Positions 1 through 9,073 are shown, counted from the first letter of the stretch. The stretch is DNA of 64,000 bases from Paenibacillus sp. FSL R7-0204 (GCF_038002225.1 NZ_JBBOCA010000001.1:3224001-3288000); one strand, 5' to 3'. Notes: generated by a model not told the origin, from the sequence alone. Translations and numbers: made by a program.

Positions 1-2
1 GA

Positions 3-473
3 AATATGCAGAAGCTGGTCTGCCAGGATGCCGACTATGATGAACTGGTCCAGGTGGCGGGCGCATTGACACTAGATTCCAGCAGCAATGTCGGCATTGG
101 TAAAGCGCCCGCAGATAACTACAAGCTGGATGTGAACGGCAACCTGCGGGCAACGAACTTCGCACAGACCTCCTCCCGGACCTACAAGGAGAACATTGCC
201 AGCCTGCCGGTGAAGAAGGCGCTGGAGCTGCTGAACAAGCTGAAGCCGGTGACCTTCAACTACAAGACGGAGAACGGCAAGCAGCAGAATATCGGCTTCA
301 TCGCCGAGGATGTGCCACAGATTTTCTCCACTGCGGATCACAAGTCTGTAGTACTGATGGACATTATCGGTGTACTGACCACGGTAGTTCAGAAGCAGCA
401 GAAGGAAGCTCAAGACATGCGCAAGCAGGTAAATGAGCTCAAGGTTCAGGTTACGGCCTTGGCCGGCGCTTAA
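3..473 (+). CDS. C-terminal part of a protein ending in a peptidase S74 (intramolecular chaperone) domain; 5' end outside window
   Basis: The frame is open to the left edge, so this is probably the 3' end of a longer gene; the ATG at 6 is unlikely to be the true start. Residues about 52-130 (counted from that ATG) match the S74 intramolecular chaperone auto-processing domain known from phage tail spikes and fibres and from some bacterial surface proteins. Ser56 and Lys61, in SSRTYKENI, sit where the Ser-Lys self-cleavage dyad lies in the family; the usual Asp after the Ser is Ser here. The core 'LKPVTFNYK...IGFIAEDVP' follows, and a C-terminal helix (about 128-150) fits the trimerising coiled coil. 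Such domains help a trimeric beta-helical stalk fold and are then cut off. The upstream passenger domain, and so the biological role, cannot be seen. Confidence 0.8.
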   Translation, partial: NMQKLVCQDADYDELVQVAGALTLDSSSNVGIGKAPADNYKLDVNGNLRATNFAQTSSRTYKENIASLPVKKALELLNKLKPVTFNYKTENGKQQNIGFIAEDVPQIFSTADHKSVVLMDIIGVLTTVVQKQQKEAQDMRKQVNELKVQVTALAGA

Positions 474-502
474 TGGCAACAACTCCTCAGCACATAAGGT
501 GA

Positions 503-546
503 ACGAAGCAGCTCCTGCCGCAATTATGCCGCAGGAGCTGCTTCGT
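503..546 (+). terminator. Rho-independent terminator after the S74 gene
   Basis: A perfect 16-bp inverted repeat (503-518 with 531-546, loop 12) stands about 30 bp after the S74 stop codon. The T-tract is short (TTT at 546-548), so termination is likely but not textbook. Bases 547-681 hold no gene that can be supported. Confidence 0.7.
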
Positions 547-681
547 TTGGAAGAATACCCTAGTCATTTCTTGCTGCATTCCAATCATGGGTGGATTCTC
601 CTCTCCAGATGAATACAGTCTGGCATTAATAATCTGGTCTCCATCCTATAACAGCTTCACTGACAGAGGCTGTCAGTAAGT

Positions 682-1653
682 TCAATCCCCATCGTTCATG
701 TAATGTCTGCTAATCGCACCGGCCAATTCCTGAATCTGGTTCTTGAGCTCCAGAGGCTCATGAATACGTATGGAAGTGCCGAAGCTCAAAAGATATTCGG
801 GAAGATATTTATTCATAGAGGGAGCATCCAGCAGGAACCTCGCCTCCCGGTCCGTCCGCTCCGTCAGGTAGTGCCGCAGATGCCAGTTGCCGCATAGCTT
901 GTTCAGCGCATCCGGCTCCCCTTCGATACGGATCACGAGCAGATGGGCATTTTCTTCCGGCTCCGGCTCCAGCTGGCTGCGGAAATAGTCTGATACCGAG
1001 AAGGGCTCCGGCTTAGGGAAGCTGGCTTCCGTTAACGCAAGCTTGACAATGCGGTCCACACGATAGGTCCGCATGGCCTGTGACCGGTGACAGAACCCAA
1101 CCATATACCATTCCGAACGGTCGTAAGCCAGACCATATGGATCGACTACGCGCTCCTCGTTCTGTGCAGCATTCACTTTCCGGTAGGTGAGGTGGACCGT
1201 CTGGCCCGCCTTCACAGCCTGCTCCAGCTCCCGCAGCAAAGGGACGACAGACGGGGGACGGGACGGAGCGATCACATCGAGACTGCCTGTGTGCAGCGAC
1301 AGGTCTTGGCGCTGTTCATCGTGTAGCCCGTTCTCTACCTTTTTGAGTGCGTTTTCCAGCTCCAGGGCGTAGGGATAGCCAGCGCTTTGCGCGAATTTAT
1401 AGGCATCAAGCAGCGCTCTCAGCTCCATGGAGCTGAAGAACAGGGGCGTCTCACTGAAGCTCTCCAGAATATGTACCCCGCCGTCATGTCCTGATTCGGC
1501 GACCACCGGCACCCCACTGGCACATAAGGCATCGATATACCGGTATACCGTGCGGACGCTGATCTCCAACTGGTCTGCGATCTGAGCGGCAGTAAGCTTT
1601 TTGCCGGACCTCAGCATCCACAGCATTGCGAGCATATTATCCCATTTGGCCAT
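682..1653 (-). CDS. YafY-type HTH-WYL transcriptional regulator
   Basis: The 323-residue protein has an N-terminal winged HTH (about 1-60, 'LTAAQIADQLEISVRTVYRYIDAL') and a WYL domain (about 150-230) with the signature 'EWYMVGFCHR' followed by 'TYRVDRI', then a C-terminal WCX-type region. Family members bind DNA through the HTH and sense a ligand (nucleic acid or small molecule in known cases) through WYL. Length and layout are normal. It is transcribed away from the gene at 1854, and the roughly 200-bp gap between them is the likely shared control region. The ligand and regulon cannot be read from the sequence. Confidence 0.88.
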   Translation of the reverse strand: MAKWDNMLAMLWMLRSGKKLTAAQIADQLEISVRTVYRYIDALCASGVPVVAESGHDGGVHILESFSETPLFFSSMELRALLDAYKFAQSAGYPYALELENALKKVENGLHDEQRQDLSLHTGSLDVIAPSRPPSVVPLLRELEQAVKAGQTVHLTYRKVNAAQNEERVVDPYGLAYDRSEWYMVGFCHRSQAMRTYRVDRIVKLALTEASFPKPEPFSVSDYFRSQLEPEPEENAHLLVIRIEGEPDALNKLCGNWHLRHYLTERTDREARFLLDAPSMNKYLPEYLLSFGTSIRIHEPLELKNQIQELAGAISRHYMNDGD

Positions 1654-1804
1654 CGGGTTATTCTCTCCTAAGTTCTCAATTCGTTAACGGTTGAGTCATG
1701 TATTTCCCTTATATTTCTCGCTGAAACAGTGCCGTCCCTAAAAGGACAGCAAAGCCGTTTCTGCTTAGTCTACCATTTAGTATTCGGCTGTTCCATCTGT
1801 AATA

Positions 1805-1813
1805 TGCTATGAT
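1805..1813 (+). promoter_or_regulatory. Extended -10 promoter for the stalk-domain protein
   Basis: TGCTATGAT gives a TGn extended -10 followed by TATGAT (1808-1813), 40 bp before the ATG at 1854. No good -35 hexamer is present at the right distance, as is common for extended -10 promoters. Confidence 0.5.
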
Positions 1814-1853
1814 AGGAAATATGGTATTTTCTGAGAAATGAAGGGGGTACGTT

Positions 1854-3014
1854 ATGGTTACATTCAAAAAGCTCATGCAGATCATTGGACTCAGTGTTAT
1901 TGTCACGAGCGTGGCACATTCTCCTGCCCCGGCTGTTGCTGCCTCCGGTACAACCCAGTCTGCCACAGCCGGGGCACCTGCGGTTCAGGTCTACCTGAAC
2001 AATGAGCAGATTACTTCACCTGCAGGGGGCGCTACGCTCATCAACAATACAGTTATGCTCTCGCTGGACAAGCTATATGTGCGAGGGGCGAATATTACAT
2101 ATGACGAGCATTCCAGAATGCTCACCATTCAGAATCTGCTCACGCAGGGCAGCATGAAGATCGGCAGCACTCACGCCTCTGTGAACGGGAAGCAGATCAC
2201 CTATCCCGCTGCCTTCCAGCAGGTGAATAAGAAGCTCTACATCCCTCTGCGCTTCGTGAATGATGCGATTGGCGGGTCACTGGAGTGGGATACGCTCAAG
2301 CGTGAAGCGTTCATCAGCTATCCTGAATACACCGGCAAAGGCAGGACGGCCAAGAACGCGTATTTCCTGAATGGGTTAGACGGCACTTTGTATAAGCGGG
2401 ATGCTGAGGGCAAGGTTCATTCCCTGGGAGCTTCTACAGCAAAGCTTGATCCGTATTATATTGCCAACACGGAGATTACGGCTGAGAAAATATCGGCTGA
2501 TGCCGACCTGGTGACCATTCAATATAGCAGCGGTGAGCCTTCCGTGAACCTGACTGTATACAATATGTTTGTGAAAAAAGGGGTCATTCTGCGCCAATCC
2601 AAAGCGAATTACTGGCAGTTCTACCCTGAGGATATCAAGAGCTATGACGGAAACGCCGTGATGAATGACGGTCATTCCGTTCGTTTAATCGCTCCGGATG
2701 GTTCCGTCAAGCAGACCTGGAATATGTCCAAGCTGGCCGGTACACCGGATGCCACCTATGCGATAGAAGGCATTAGCGGGAATGTTCTGATTGTCCGTTC
2801 TTCACAAGACGGCGTACTTACTCTAATCGATACAGTAGCTAAGCAAGCAGTCGTTCTTTACAAGGAATTCGATATCGATCCTAAAGAGTTCGCCGGATTC
2901 ATCTATGATGGAATTCGGTTCACCGGAGTAAGTCCAGATCAAACTGAATTGCAGTTTATGTTCACCAATAACAAGAAGGCGAGCAGGCCATTTACGTATC
3001 GGCTGGGGTCTTAG
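1854..3014 (+). CDS. Secreted protein with copper amine oxidase N-terminal-like (stalk) domain
   Basis: An N-terminal signal peptide (about 1-30, ending near PAVAA) is followed by a copper-amine-oxidase N-terminal-like domain (about 45-165; 'LYIPLRFVNDAIGGSLEWDTLKREA'), a module common in secreted Paenibacillus proteins, where it is thought to be a cell-surface or stalk module and not an enzyme. The remaining roughly 220 residues look beta-rich and match no family I recognise. The ATG is preceded by GAAGGGGG. The last 23 bp overlap the 3' end of the convergent LysR gene. A wall-associated or extracellular role is inferred; no catalytic motif is visible. Confidence 0.8.
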   Translation: MVTFKKLMQIIGLSVIVTSVAHSPAPAVAASGTTQSATAGAPAVQVYLNNEQITSPAGGATLINNTVMLSLDKLYVRGANITYDEHSRMLTIQNLLTQGSMKIGSTHASVNGKQITYPAAFQQVNKKLYIPLRFVNDAIGGSLEWDTLKREAFISYPEYTGKGRTAKNAYFLNGLDGTLYKRDAEGKVHSLGASTAKLDPYYIANTEITAEKISADADLVTIQYSSGEPSVNLTVYNMFVKKGVILRQSKANYWQFYPEDIKSYDGNAVMNDGHSVRLIAPDGSVKQTWNMSKLAGTPDATYAIEGISGNVLIVRSSQDGVLTLIDTVAKQAVVLYKEFDIDPKEFAGFIYDGIRFTGVSPDQTELQFMFTNNKKASRPFTYRLGS

Positions 3015-3924
3015 TGGACTGATCATCGGTACCGGAAGATTCCAACAGATCCATCCAGAACTCCTTCAGATAGCCGATAAAAGTATGGGTGGCCTTGCTG
3101 ATGTAACGGTCTGCCCGGTAAATTAAGCTGAGCTTGCGGATCGGCGGCGAATCCAGGATGGGAATGGAGCGCAGTCCGCTGTTCTTCATCGCGTCCATAA
3201 GACTGCCCGGCTGCACGGTACCGCCGATTCCGGCCTGGACCAGCTGGATCAGCGAGGTGGCCGATCCGGTCTCCATAATCGGTTCCAGTGCAAAGCCGGC
3301 TTCCCGGCAGGTGTTCTCGACCAGCTCTCTGCCGATAAAATTTCGCGGGTACATCACAAGCTGGATGTACTGAAGCTCGGACAACTCGATATGACTCTTG
3401 GCAGCGTAAGGATGATCCTCGCGGACAATCAGATGATACGGCTCCCAGCCGAGATCAATCTTGGTTAACAGTTCATCGCGCGGCCCCTGGAGGCAGATCC
3501 CGATGTCCAGCTTGTTATCCAGCACCTCCTGCTGAATGACCGTCGAGGCGAACACCTGAAGCCGTATATTTGGATAATCCTCGTGGAACTTAACCAGCAT
3601 CGGTGTTAATTGGTAATCAAGGTCGGAGGGCAGCAGGCCGAGCCGGATGGTGCCGCGGTTATCCAGGCGCAGCTCGTCCATGGCCGCCTTGGCGTTGTGT
3701 TCATTCTGGACCATCCGGACTGCGTATTCCTTCAGGAGTGCACCGGCCTCGGTAAGGGCAATTCTTTTGCCGATCCGGTCGAAGAGGGGGAGCCCCAGCT
3801 CACCTTCCAGCACCTTGATCTGCTGGCTTAACGTGGGCTGGCTGATCCCCAGCTTCTCGGCGGCCCGTGTGAAATGCAGTTCTTGACACACAGCCAGAAA
3901 ATAATGCAGATGGCGGGTTTCCAA
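2992..3924 (-). CDS. LysR family transcriptional regulator
   Basis: A standard LysR protein: N-terminal HTH (about 1-60, 'LHYFLAVCQELHFTRAAEKLGISQPTLSQQIKVLE') and a periplasmic-binding-like effector domain (about 90-295). I start it at a TTG (3922-3924) preceded by GGAGTG, because the protein then begins 'ETRHLHYFLAV' as LysR proteins do; the longer ATG form would add 24 residues typical of no family member. It is divergent from the MFS exporter at 4052 with 127 bp between them, which holds a palindrome and a promoter, so it probably controls the exporter and itself. The 3' end overlaps the convergent gene at 1854-3014. Confidence 0.9.
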   Translation of the reverse strand: METRHLHYFLAVCQELHFTRAAEKLGISQPTLSQQIKVLEGELGLPLFDRIGKRIALTEAGALLKEYAVRMVQNEHNAKAAMDELRLDNRGTIRLGLLPSDLDYQLTPMLVKFHEDYPNIRLQVFASTVIQQEVLDNKLDIGICLQGPRDELLTKIDLGWEPYHLIVREDHPYAAKSHIELSELQYIQLVMYPRNFIGRELVENTCREAGFALEPIMETGSATSLIQLVQAGIGGTVQPGSLMDAMKNSGLRSIPILDSPPIRKLSLIYRADRYISKATHTFIGYLKEFWMDLLESSGTDDQSTKTPADT

Positions 3925-3960
3925 ATAAATCACTCCGTTCAGAGAAGGTTCATAGTTATA

Positions 3961-3979
3961 TTCTATTATAATAATAGAA
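3961..3979. promoter_or_regulatory. Palindromic operator candidate between LysR and MFS genes
   Basis: TTCTATTA (3961-3968) and TAATAGAA (3972-3979) form an 8-bp inverted repeat with a 3-bp spacer. It lies in the shared intergenic region of a divergent LysR/target pair, just upstream of the exporter's -35 box, the usual place for a LysR recognition site. The T-N11-A rule is compatible. Binding is inferred. Confidence 0.55.
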
Positions 3980-3988
3980 ATAATAGTA

Positions 3989-4017
3989 TTGAACAATGTG
4001 TTTTACACCCGTATACT
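3989..4017 (+). promoter_or_regulatory. SigA-type promoter of the MFS exporter
   Basis: TTGAAC (3989-3994), a 17-bp spacer and TATACT (4012-4017) closely match the SigA consensus. The start codon is 35 bp downstream. The palindrome at 3961-3979 sits just upstream of the -35. Confidence 0.7.
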
Positions 4018-4051
4018 CAGGTTACTATTCAGAGAATATGGAGTGATAGAA

Positions 4052-5218
4052 ATGCCTTTCCTATTATTAGTTATCGCCTTGCTGGCTGCCTCATTAAATA
4101 TGCGTCCGGTCATTACGTCCGTCTCACCGCTGGTAAGCAATATTCAGGGGGACCTGGGGATGAGCAGCCTGCAGGCCAGTCTGCTGACTACGCTGCCTGT
4201 TCTGTGTATGGGCATCTTTGCACCGGTTGCTGTAAGCATCAGCCGCCGCTTCGGTATGGAGCGTTCAATCTTTGCATCGATGGTGCTAATCGGGGCGGCT
4301 ACTGCCGCACGGGGCGTATTATCCTCGGCCGCTGGGCTAATTCTGACGGCGCTCGCAGCAGGTGTGGGGATCGGCATCGCCGGTCCGCTGCTGTCGGGCT
4401 TCATTAAGCGTTATTTCCCCGGGCGTTCGGCTATGGTAAGTGTATATTCTGCCGCGTTGGTGCTGGGCGCATCGCTGGCGGCAGGCCTGTCTGTTCCGTT
4501 GTACAATTGGCTGGGCAGCTCATGGAAGCTATCGCTGGCAGTATGGGCGGTACTCTCCCTGGCAGCTCTCCCGGCCTGGTGGAGAATTGCAGCGAAGTCG
4601 CTGCAGCCGGAGGCTCAGCGTGTGCATGCCAAGCTGCCCTTGGCGAACAAGCGGGCTTGGCTGCTGACCGTATTCTTCGGCCTGATGGCCAGTGTCTTTT
4701 ATTCGCTGACGGCTTGGCTGGCCCCGATAGCCATGTCTAAGGGCTACAGCCGCCATGATGCAGGCAACCTGCTCACACTGTTCACCCTGATTCAGATTCC
4801 GGTGAGTATTCTGGTGCCGATCCTCGTGGCCAGATTCCAGCGGCGCACCTTATGGCTGGTGCTGTGCAGTCTGTTCGAGCTAAGCGGACTGCTGCTGCTC
4901 CTCGGATCAGGCTCACCATTCCTGAGCGCAGTCCTGCTCGGGATCGGTGCCGGAGGCTTGTTCCCGCTGGCGCTCATGCTGCCGCTGCTCATGACACAGC
5001 GGGCAGAAGAGGCCAGCGCCTGGTCCTCACTGAGCCAGGGCGGCGGCTATATTCTCGGAGCCTTGGGTCCGCTCGCAGTGGGCCGCATCCTGGATGCCTC
5101 GGGCTCATTCCAGTTTGCCTTAACCGGCTTAGCTGTAGTCACTGTGCTCATGATCGCGGTGCAGCTGATGATAGGCAGAAGCTCCCGTGAAGGTACAGTG
5201 TCTAGGGTACGTCCATAA
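4052..5218 (+). CDS. MFS transporter, CynX/NimT-like
   Basis: About 388 residues with 12 predicted membrane segments. The N-terminal 'LLAASLNMRPVITSVSPL' and 'FAPVAVSISRRFGMER' are typical of the CynX/NimT branch of the major facilitator superfamily (cyanate permease, 2-nitroimidazole exporter and relatives). I start at the ATG at 4052, preceded by GGAGTG; the frame stays open 63 bp further upstream but lacks a ribosome site there. It is divergent from a LysR gene, a common pairing for this family, and is followed by a terminator-like hairpin at 5251. The substrate is unknown; export of a small anion or drug is a reasonable guess. Confidence 0.85.
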   Translation: MPFLLLVIALLAASLNMRPVITSVSPLVSNIQGDLGMSSLQASLLTTLPVLCMGIFAPVAVSISRRFGMERSIFASMVLIGAATAARGVLSSAAGLILTALAAGVGIGIAGPLLSGFIKRYFPGRSAMVSVYSAALVLGASLAAGLSVPLYNWLGSSWKLSLAVWAVLSLAALPAWWRIAAKSLQPEAQRVHAKLPLANKRAWLLTVFFGLMASVFYSLTAWLAPIAMSKGYSRHDAGNLLTLFTLIQIPVSILVPILVARFQRRTLWLVLCSLFELSGLLLLLGSGSPFLSAVLLGIGAGGLFPLALMLPLLMTQRAEEASAWSSLSQGGGYILGALGPLAVGRILDASGSFQFALTGLAVVTVLMIAVQLMIGRSSREGTVSRVRP

Positions 5219-5250
5219 TTTCGGACCTGAGTTTCGCTACAGGTAGACGT

Positions 5251-5290
5251 TAACGCGCTCCTTGAGATATGCCCTGGAGTGCGTTATTTG
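5251..5290 (+). terminator. Terminator-like hairpin after the MFS gene
   Basis: TAACGCGCTCC (5251-5261) pairs with GGAGTGCGTTA (5276-5286) with one mismatch and is followed by a T-rich run. A -10-like TATAAT (5292-5297) comes directly after it, so the next gene's promoter probably overlaps this terminator. Confidence 0.6.
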
Positions 5291-5345
5291 TTATAATGGG
5301 AACGGTTGACCAGAGTACAAGTCAGGTGAAGGGGAGGACAAGAAT

Positions 5346-5945
5346 ATGGATAAGGGTATGAATATTAATATGGATATCGAGATGGATGTGGATAGGGTTG
5401 AAGAGCCGGCCGTTCAGCTTATCGGCATGCTGGGACAGCCGTATGACTCCAAGAGGGTCCAAGCCGTGCTTAAGCCCTATGGCGTTAAGCGCATGCCGGC
5501 GCCGAAGAGCTATTTCAACGACACCATGATCTCTTGCGCAAAAGCATCTCTGAGGATGGATCTCTACCGTATACCCAAAATCAATGTGCTGACCGGACTA
5601 CATTATACGAATCCCGATGAATGGATCATCGGCGCCATCCACTTCCTTCCCCCTGGTTCGGGCGACAAGATCGAAGTGCCTTATCCCGTTATTTTACCTG
5701 AGGGAATTACGATGAACTCTTCGCCTGAGGAAGCGATCGCGGCCTATGGCCTTCCGCAGTTGGATGAAGAATGTGAATGGCCCGGATTTTCCGGCCGCAT
5801 TATCGCCTGGCGGGGCGAGGGAATAAACATCGCATTAGAATACGAGTATAGCAGAGAAGGTAGAGTGCTACGAACCTATATCGCCTGCCTAATCGGCTGC
5901 ATCGGCGCTTGGACGAGCGACAACCCGGAGGTTTTTTCACCTTGA
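5346..5945 (+). CDS. Hypothetical protein, possibly immunity-like
   Basis: I do not recognise this 199-residue protein. It is soluble, with no signal peptide or membrane segment. It opens with an Asp/Met-rich stretch and contains 'LGQPYDSKRVQAVLKPYGVKR' near residue 30, and later 'SSPEEAIAAYGLP' (about 125-140) with 'GFSGRIIAWRGEGINIALEYE'. This style of short domain resembles orphan immunity proteins of polymorphic toxin systems, but that is only an impression. The ATG has a strong GGGGAGG site 8 bp upstream, and TATAAT at 5292-5297 is a likely -10. It stands alone. Confidence 0.6.
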   Translation: MDKGMNINMDIEMDVDRVEEPAVQLIGMLGQPYDSKRVQAVLKPYGVKRMPAPKSYFNDTMISCAKASLRMDLYRIPKINVLTGLHYTNPDEWIIGAIHFLPPGSGDKIEVPYPVILPEGITMNSSPEEAIAAYGLPQLDEECEWPGFSGRIIAWRGEGINIALEYEYSREGRVLRTYIACLIGCIGAWTSDNPEVFSP

Positions 5946-6403
5946 GCAGGGGAAATTAGCCTGATAGGAACAAGCTTTTGATAGAATTATAGCCGTTCGC
6001 GTTACGGGGGATGGGGAAGCCAATCAACAAGGAAACTTAGTTGGATAAAAGGCACTTGTTCCCGCTGAATCACACTCCTTTTAAGCAGCAGTTGGAAAAA
6101 AGGCACTTCTTTCAGCCGATTCTATGAAATCGGCTGGATTTGCACAAATTAAGTGTTGTTAATCCAACTGCTACCTCCAACTTCCCTGTTAGCGCTCGAA
6201 TAGTTGTGCTTTTTCCACTAGCTTCCCTCCGCACGCGATAGACTGAACATTCCTTCCTCTCTGCAATTCATACCACTGGGCACACTTGCTGATTTGTATT
6301 TACAAATTATGGAATACATGCTATCTTTGCTATGAAAGCGCAACCATGATCTGATAGGTTAACCAAGGTTTTACCATTTTGTTCATGGGGAGGAAGGAAG
6401 ATT
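5946..6403. other. Intergenic region with a repeat element, no gene
   Basis: No coding frame can be supported in these 458 bp. The middle (6039-6169) holds a repeat element listed separately. The 3' part carries the leader of the mannanase gene; I see no clear SigA promoter in it. Confidence 0.6.
6039..6169. repeat. Intergenic repeat element built of AGTTGG...GGCACTT units
   Basis: Two direct units, AGTTGGATAAAAGGCACTT (6039-6057) and AGTTGGAAAAAAGGCACTT (6090-6108), are followed by an inverted related unit (AAGTGTTGTTAATCCAACT, 6151-6169). Between units two and three lies a perfect 9-bp hairpin (6113-6121 with 6128-6136, CAGCCGATT). The whole can fold into a long stem. It resembles the small MITE or REP-like intergenic repeats that Paenibacillus genomes carry in many copies, but copy number cannot be checked here. 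Confidence 0.6.
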
Positions 6404-8983
6404 ATGAAGAAATGGCTCAAAAGAACAGGAACCATGCTGCTGGCCTGTACGCTGCTGCTTGGAGGGCTTACTGCACCGCCTGCGGCGCACGCTGACCCTG
6501 CACTGATCACCATCGAAAGCGAGAATGCCCAGCTCACTCCAGATCTGCAAGTGACGACCCAGATTTACGGAACGCCGAAGCCCGGCTATTCGGGAAGCGG
6601 TTTTGTCTGGATGCAGAACTCCGGTACGCTAACCTACACCGTAACTGTCCCGGCAACCGGCATGTATACGATCTCGACCCGTTATATGCAGGAGCTGAGC
6701 CCGGATGGCAGACAGCAGGCATTAATCGTTAACGGTGCTGCGAAGGGTTCGTTTATGCTGCCCTACACCACTACGTGGAAGGATTTCAACTTCGGCTATC
6801 ACAAGCTGAATCAAGGCAGCAATACCATTCAGGTAAAAGCAGGCTGGGGATTCGCTTATTTCGACGCCTTAACGGTGGATCATGCGAACCTGGACCCCCT
6901 GATTGTGCAGCCCGTACTCTCTGACGCTCAGGCTACGCCCGAAACCCAGCTCCTGATGAATTATTTGACGGAGGTGTACGGGAAGCATATGCTCTCGGGC
7001 CAGCAGGAGATCTACGGCGGAGGGAATGACGGCAACTCCGAGCTGGAATTTGACTGGATTCACAACCTGACCGGGAAATATCCGGCAGTCCGCGGCTTCG
7101 ACCTCATGAACTATAATCCGCTGTATGGCTGGGAGGACGGCACAACCGCCCGCATGATCGACTGGGTGAATAATAAGGGCGGGATTGCGACCAACAGCTG
7201 GCACCTTACCGTTCCCCGTGACTTCACCGCCTACCAGCTAGGGGAATTTGTGGATTGGAAGAAAGCCACCTACAAGCCTACCGAGACCAACTTTAATACC
7301 GCCAATGCTGTGATTCCCGGAACCAAGGAGTACAAATACTTGAAGCTGGCGATCAAGGACTTGGCAGAGCAGTTGCAGATTTTGCAGGAGAATAATGTGC
7401 CCGTGATCTTCCGTCCTTACCATGAGGCTGAGGGCAACGGGGGATTAAATGGGGAAGGCGCGTGGTTCTGGTGGGCTTCGGCAGGGGCAGAGGTGTACAA
7501 GCAGCTCTGGGATCAGCTCTATACCGAGCTTACGGAGACCTACGGCCTGCACAACCTGATCTGGACCTATAACAGTTATGTGTACAGCACTTCTCCGGCC
7601 TGGTATCCAGGGGATGATCAGGTGGATATTGTCGGCTACGATAAATACAATACCATCTACAACCGCTATGACGGACTGTCCGGCGTGCCGAATGAGGACG
7701 CGATTAGCTCAACCTTTTATCAGCTGGTGGATCTGACCGGGGGCAAGAAGATGGTAGCCATGACCGAGAACGACACCGTTCCCAGTGTGCAGAATCTGAC
7801 CGAGGAGCGAGCGGGCTGGCTCTACTTCCTGCCATGGTACGGTGAGCATCTGATGAGTACGGCCTTCAATTATCCGGCTACGCTGACCACCCTGTACCAG
7901 AGTGATTATGTCATTACGCTGGACGAGCTGCCTGATCTGAAGGGCAATAATCCTCATCCAAGCGCAACCATTACACCATCCATGGTCGAATTTGACAAAG
8001 CTCCGGCTCATCAGACCGACCAGACCGTCACCATGAACCTGAACGGTAACACGTTAACGGCCCTTCGTTCTGGTACCGCCATTTTGACTGAGAACGAGGA
8101 TTATACCGTAAGCGGGAACACACTGCTGCTCACTAAGGCGTTCCTGGCAACGCTGCCGGTTGGCGAGCATTCGATCGTCCTGGATTTCAATCAGGGCCAA
8201 GATCCCGTGTTAAAAGTAAAAGTCATCGATACTACACCAGGCGCTGCCATCTCACCAGACCATGCGGTGTTTGACCGGGCGGCGAATCTTGCACAGGACA
8301 TATCTGTAGCGCTTACCTTACACGGGGACCAGCTGACAAGTCTGAAGAGCAGCAACTACACACTTGTCCCCACTCAGGATTACACGGCCACTGATACTGC
8401 GGTTGTTCTGAGAAAAGCTTATCTTGCCACGCTCCCGCTCGGCCAGCATGCGATCACTTTTCATTTTAGCGGCGGAACAGAGGTAGTGCTTACTGTGAAC
8501 GTAGAGGATAGCAGTGTTCCGCTGCCTTCAGGCGACTTGACCATTCAGGCCTACAACGGCAGCACCGGTGCTTCGACCAATGGAATCGCACCCAAGTTCA
8601 AAGTAATCAACACCGGGAATTCACCGGTCCAGCTGAGCGATGTGAAGCTCCGGTATTACTACACGATTGACGGCGAGCAGCAGCAGAGCTTCTGGACCGA
8701 CTGGGCCAGCATCGGAAATGCGAATGTCACCGGGACCTTCGTGAAGCTGGACACCCCGGCCGCCGGTGCCGACTATGCGCTGGAGCTTGGTTTCACCAGT
8801 GCCGCGGGCACCCTGAACCCCGGCCAGAGCGCCGAGATTCAGACCCGCTTCTCCAAACAAGACTGGTCCAACTACAATCAGGCGAATGACTACTCCTTCC
8901 GCGCCGCCGGTACCCAGTTCGCCGATCACGAGCAGATTACTGGGTATGTGAACGGGCAGCTGGTGTGGGGGTTGGAGCCTTAA
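6404..8983 (+). CDS. Secreted modular beta-mannanase: CBM35-like, GH26, two X2 modules, CBM3-like
   Basis: A secreted multidomain endo-beta-1,4-mannanase. Order: signal peptide (1-30); CBM35-like carbohydrate-binding domain (about 35-160, 'IESENAQL...SGSGFV'); GH26 catalytic domain (about 165-510); two CBM_X2/Ig-like repeats (about 522-612 and 616-703, each with 'LP.GqH.I...F'); and a C-terminal CBM3-type cellulose-binding module (about 710-859, 'IQAYNGST...KVINTGNSPVQLSDVKLRYYY'). The probable acid/base is Glu341 in RPYHEAEG and the nucleophile Glu455 in MTEND, both at the expected family positions. The ATG has a GGGAGGAAGG site. It heads a cluster with a membrane protein and a GH5 glucanase, which fits outside-the-cell attack on plant-wall mannan and glucan. 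Confidence 0.93.
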   Translation: MKKWLKRTGTMLLACTLLLGGLTAPPAAHADPALITIESENAQLTPDLQVTTQIYGTPKPGYSGSGFVWMQNSGTLTYTVTVPATGMYTISTRYMQELSPDGRQQALIVNGAAKGSFMLPYTTTWKDFNFGYHKLNQGSNTIQVKAGWGFAYFDALTVDHANLDPLIVQPVLSDAQATPETQLLMNYLTEVYGKHMLSGQQEIYGGGNDGNSELEFDWIHNLTGKYPAVRGFDLMNYNPLYGWEDGTTARMIDWVNNKGGIATNSWHLTVPRDFTAYQLGEFVDWKKATYKPTETNFNTANAVIPGTKEYKYLKLAIKDLAEQLQILQENNVPVIFRPYHEAEGNGGLNGEGAWFWWASAGAEVYKQLWDQLYTELTETYGLHNLIWTYNSYVYSTSPAWYPGDDQVDIVGYDKYNTIYNRYDGLSGVPNEDAISSTFYQLVDLTGGKKMVAMTENDTVPSVQNLTEERAGWLYFLPWYGEHLMSTAFNYPATLTTLYQSDYVITLDELPDLKGNNPHPSATITPSMVEFDKAPAHQTDQTVTMNLNGNTLTALRSGTAILTENEDYTVSGNTLLLTKAFLATLPVGEHSIVLDFNQGQDPVLKVKVIDTTPGAAISPDHAVFDRAANLAQDISVALTLHGDQLTSLKSSNYTLVPTQDYTATDTAVVLRKAYLATLPLGQHAITFHFSGGTEVVLTVNVEDSSVPLPSGDLTIQAYNGSTGASTNGIAPKFKVINTGNSPVQLSDVKLRYYYTIDGEQQQSFWTDWASIGNANVTGTFVKLDTPAAGADYALELGFTSAAGTLNPGQSAEIQTRFSKQDWSNYNQANDYSFRAAGTQFADHEQITGYVNGQLVWGLEP

Positions 8984-9073
8984 GCGACCTCAACCGTAGT
9001 TGTTGACCCATTCTCCGCTAAATAATGAAAGGATGTGATTTGGCGGGGAATTCATTATACCGGAGGTGTTCTT

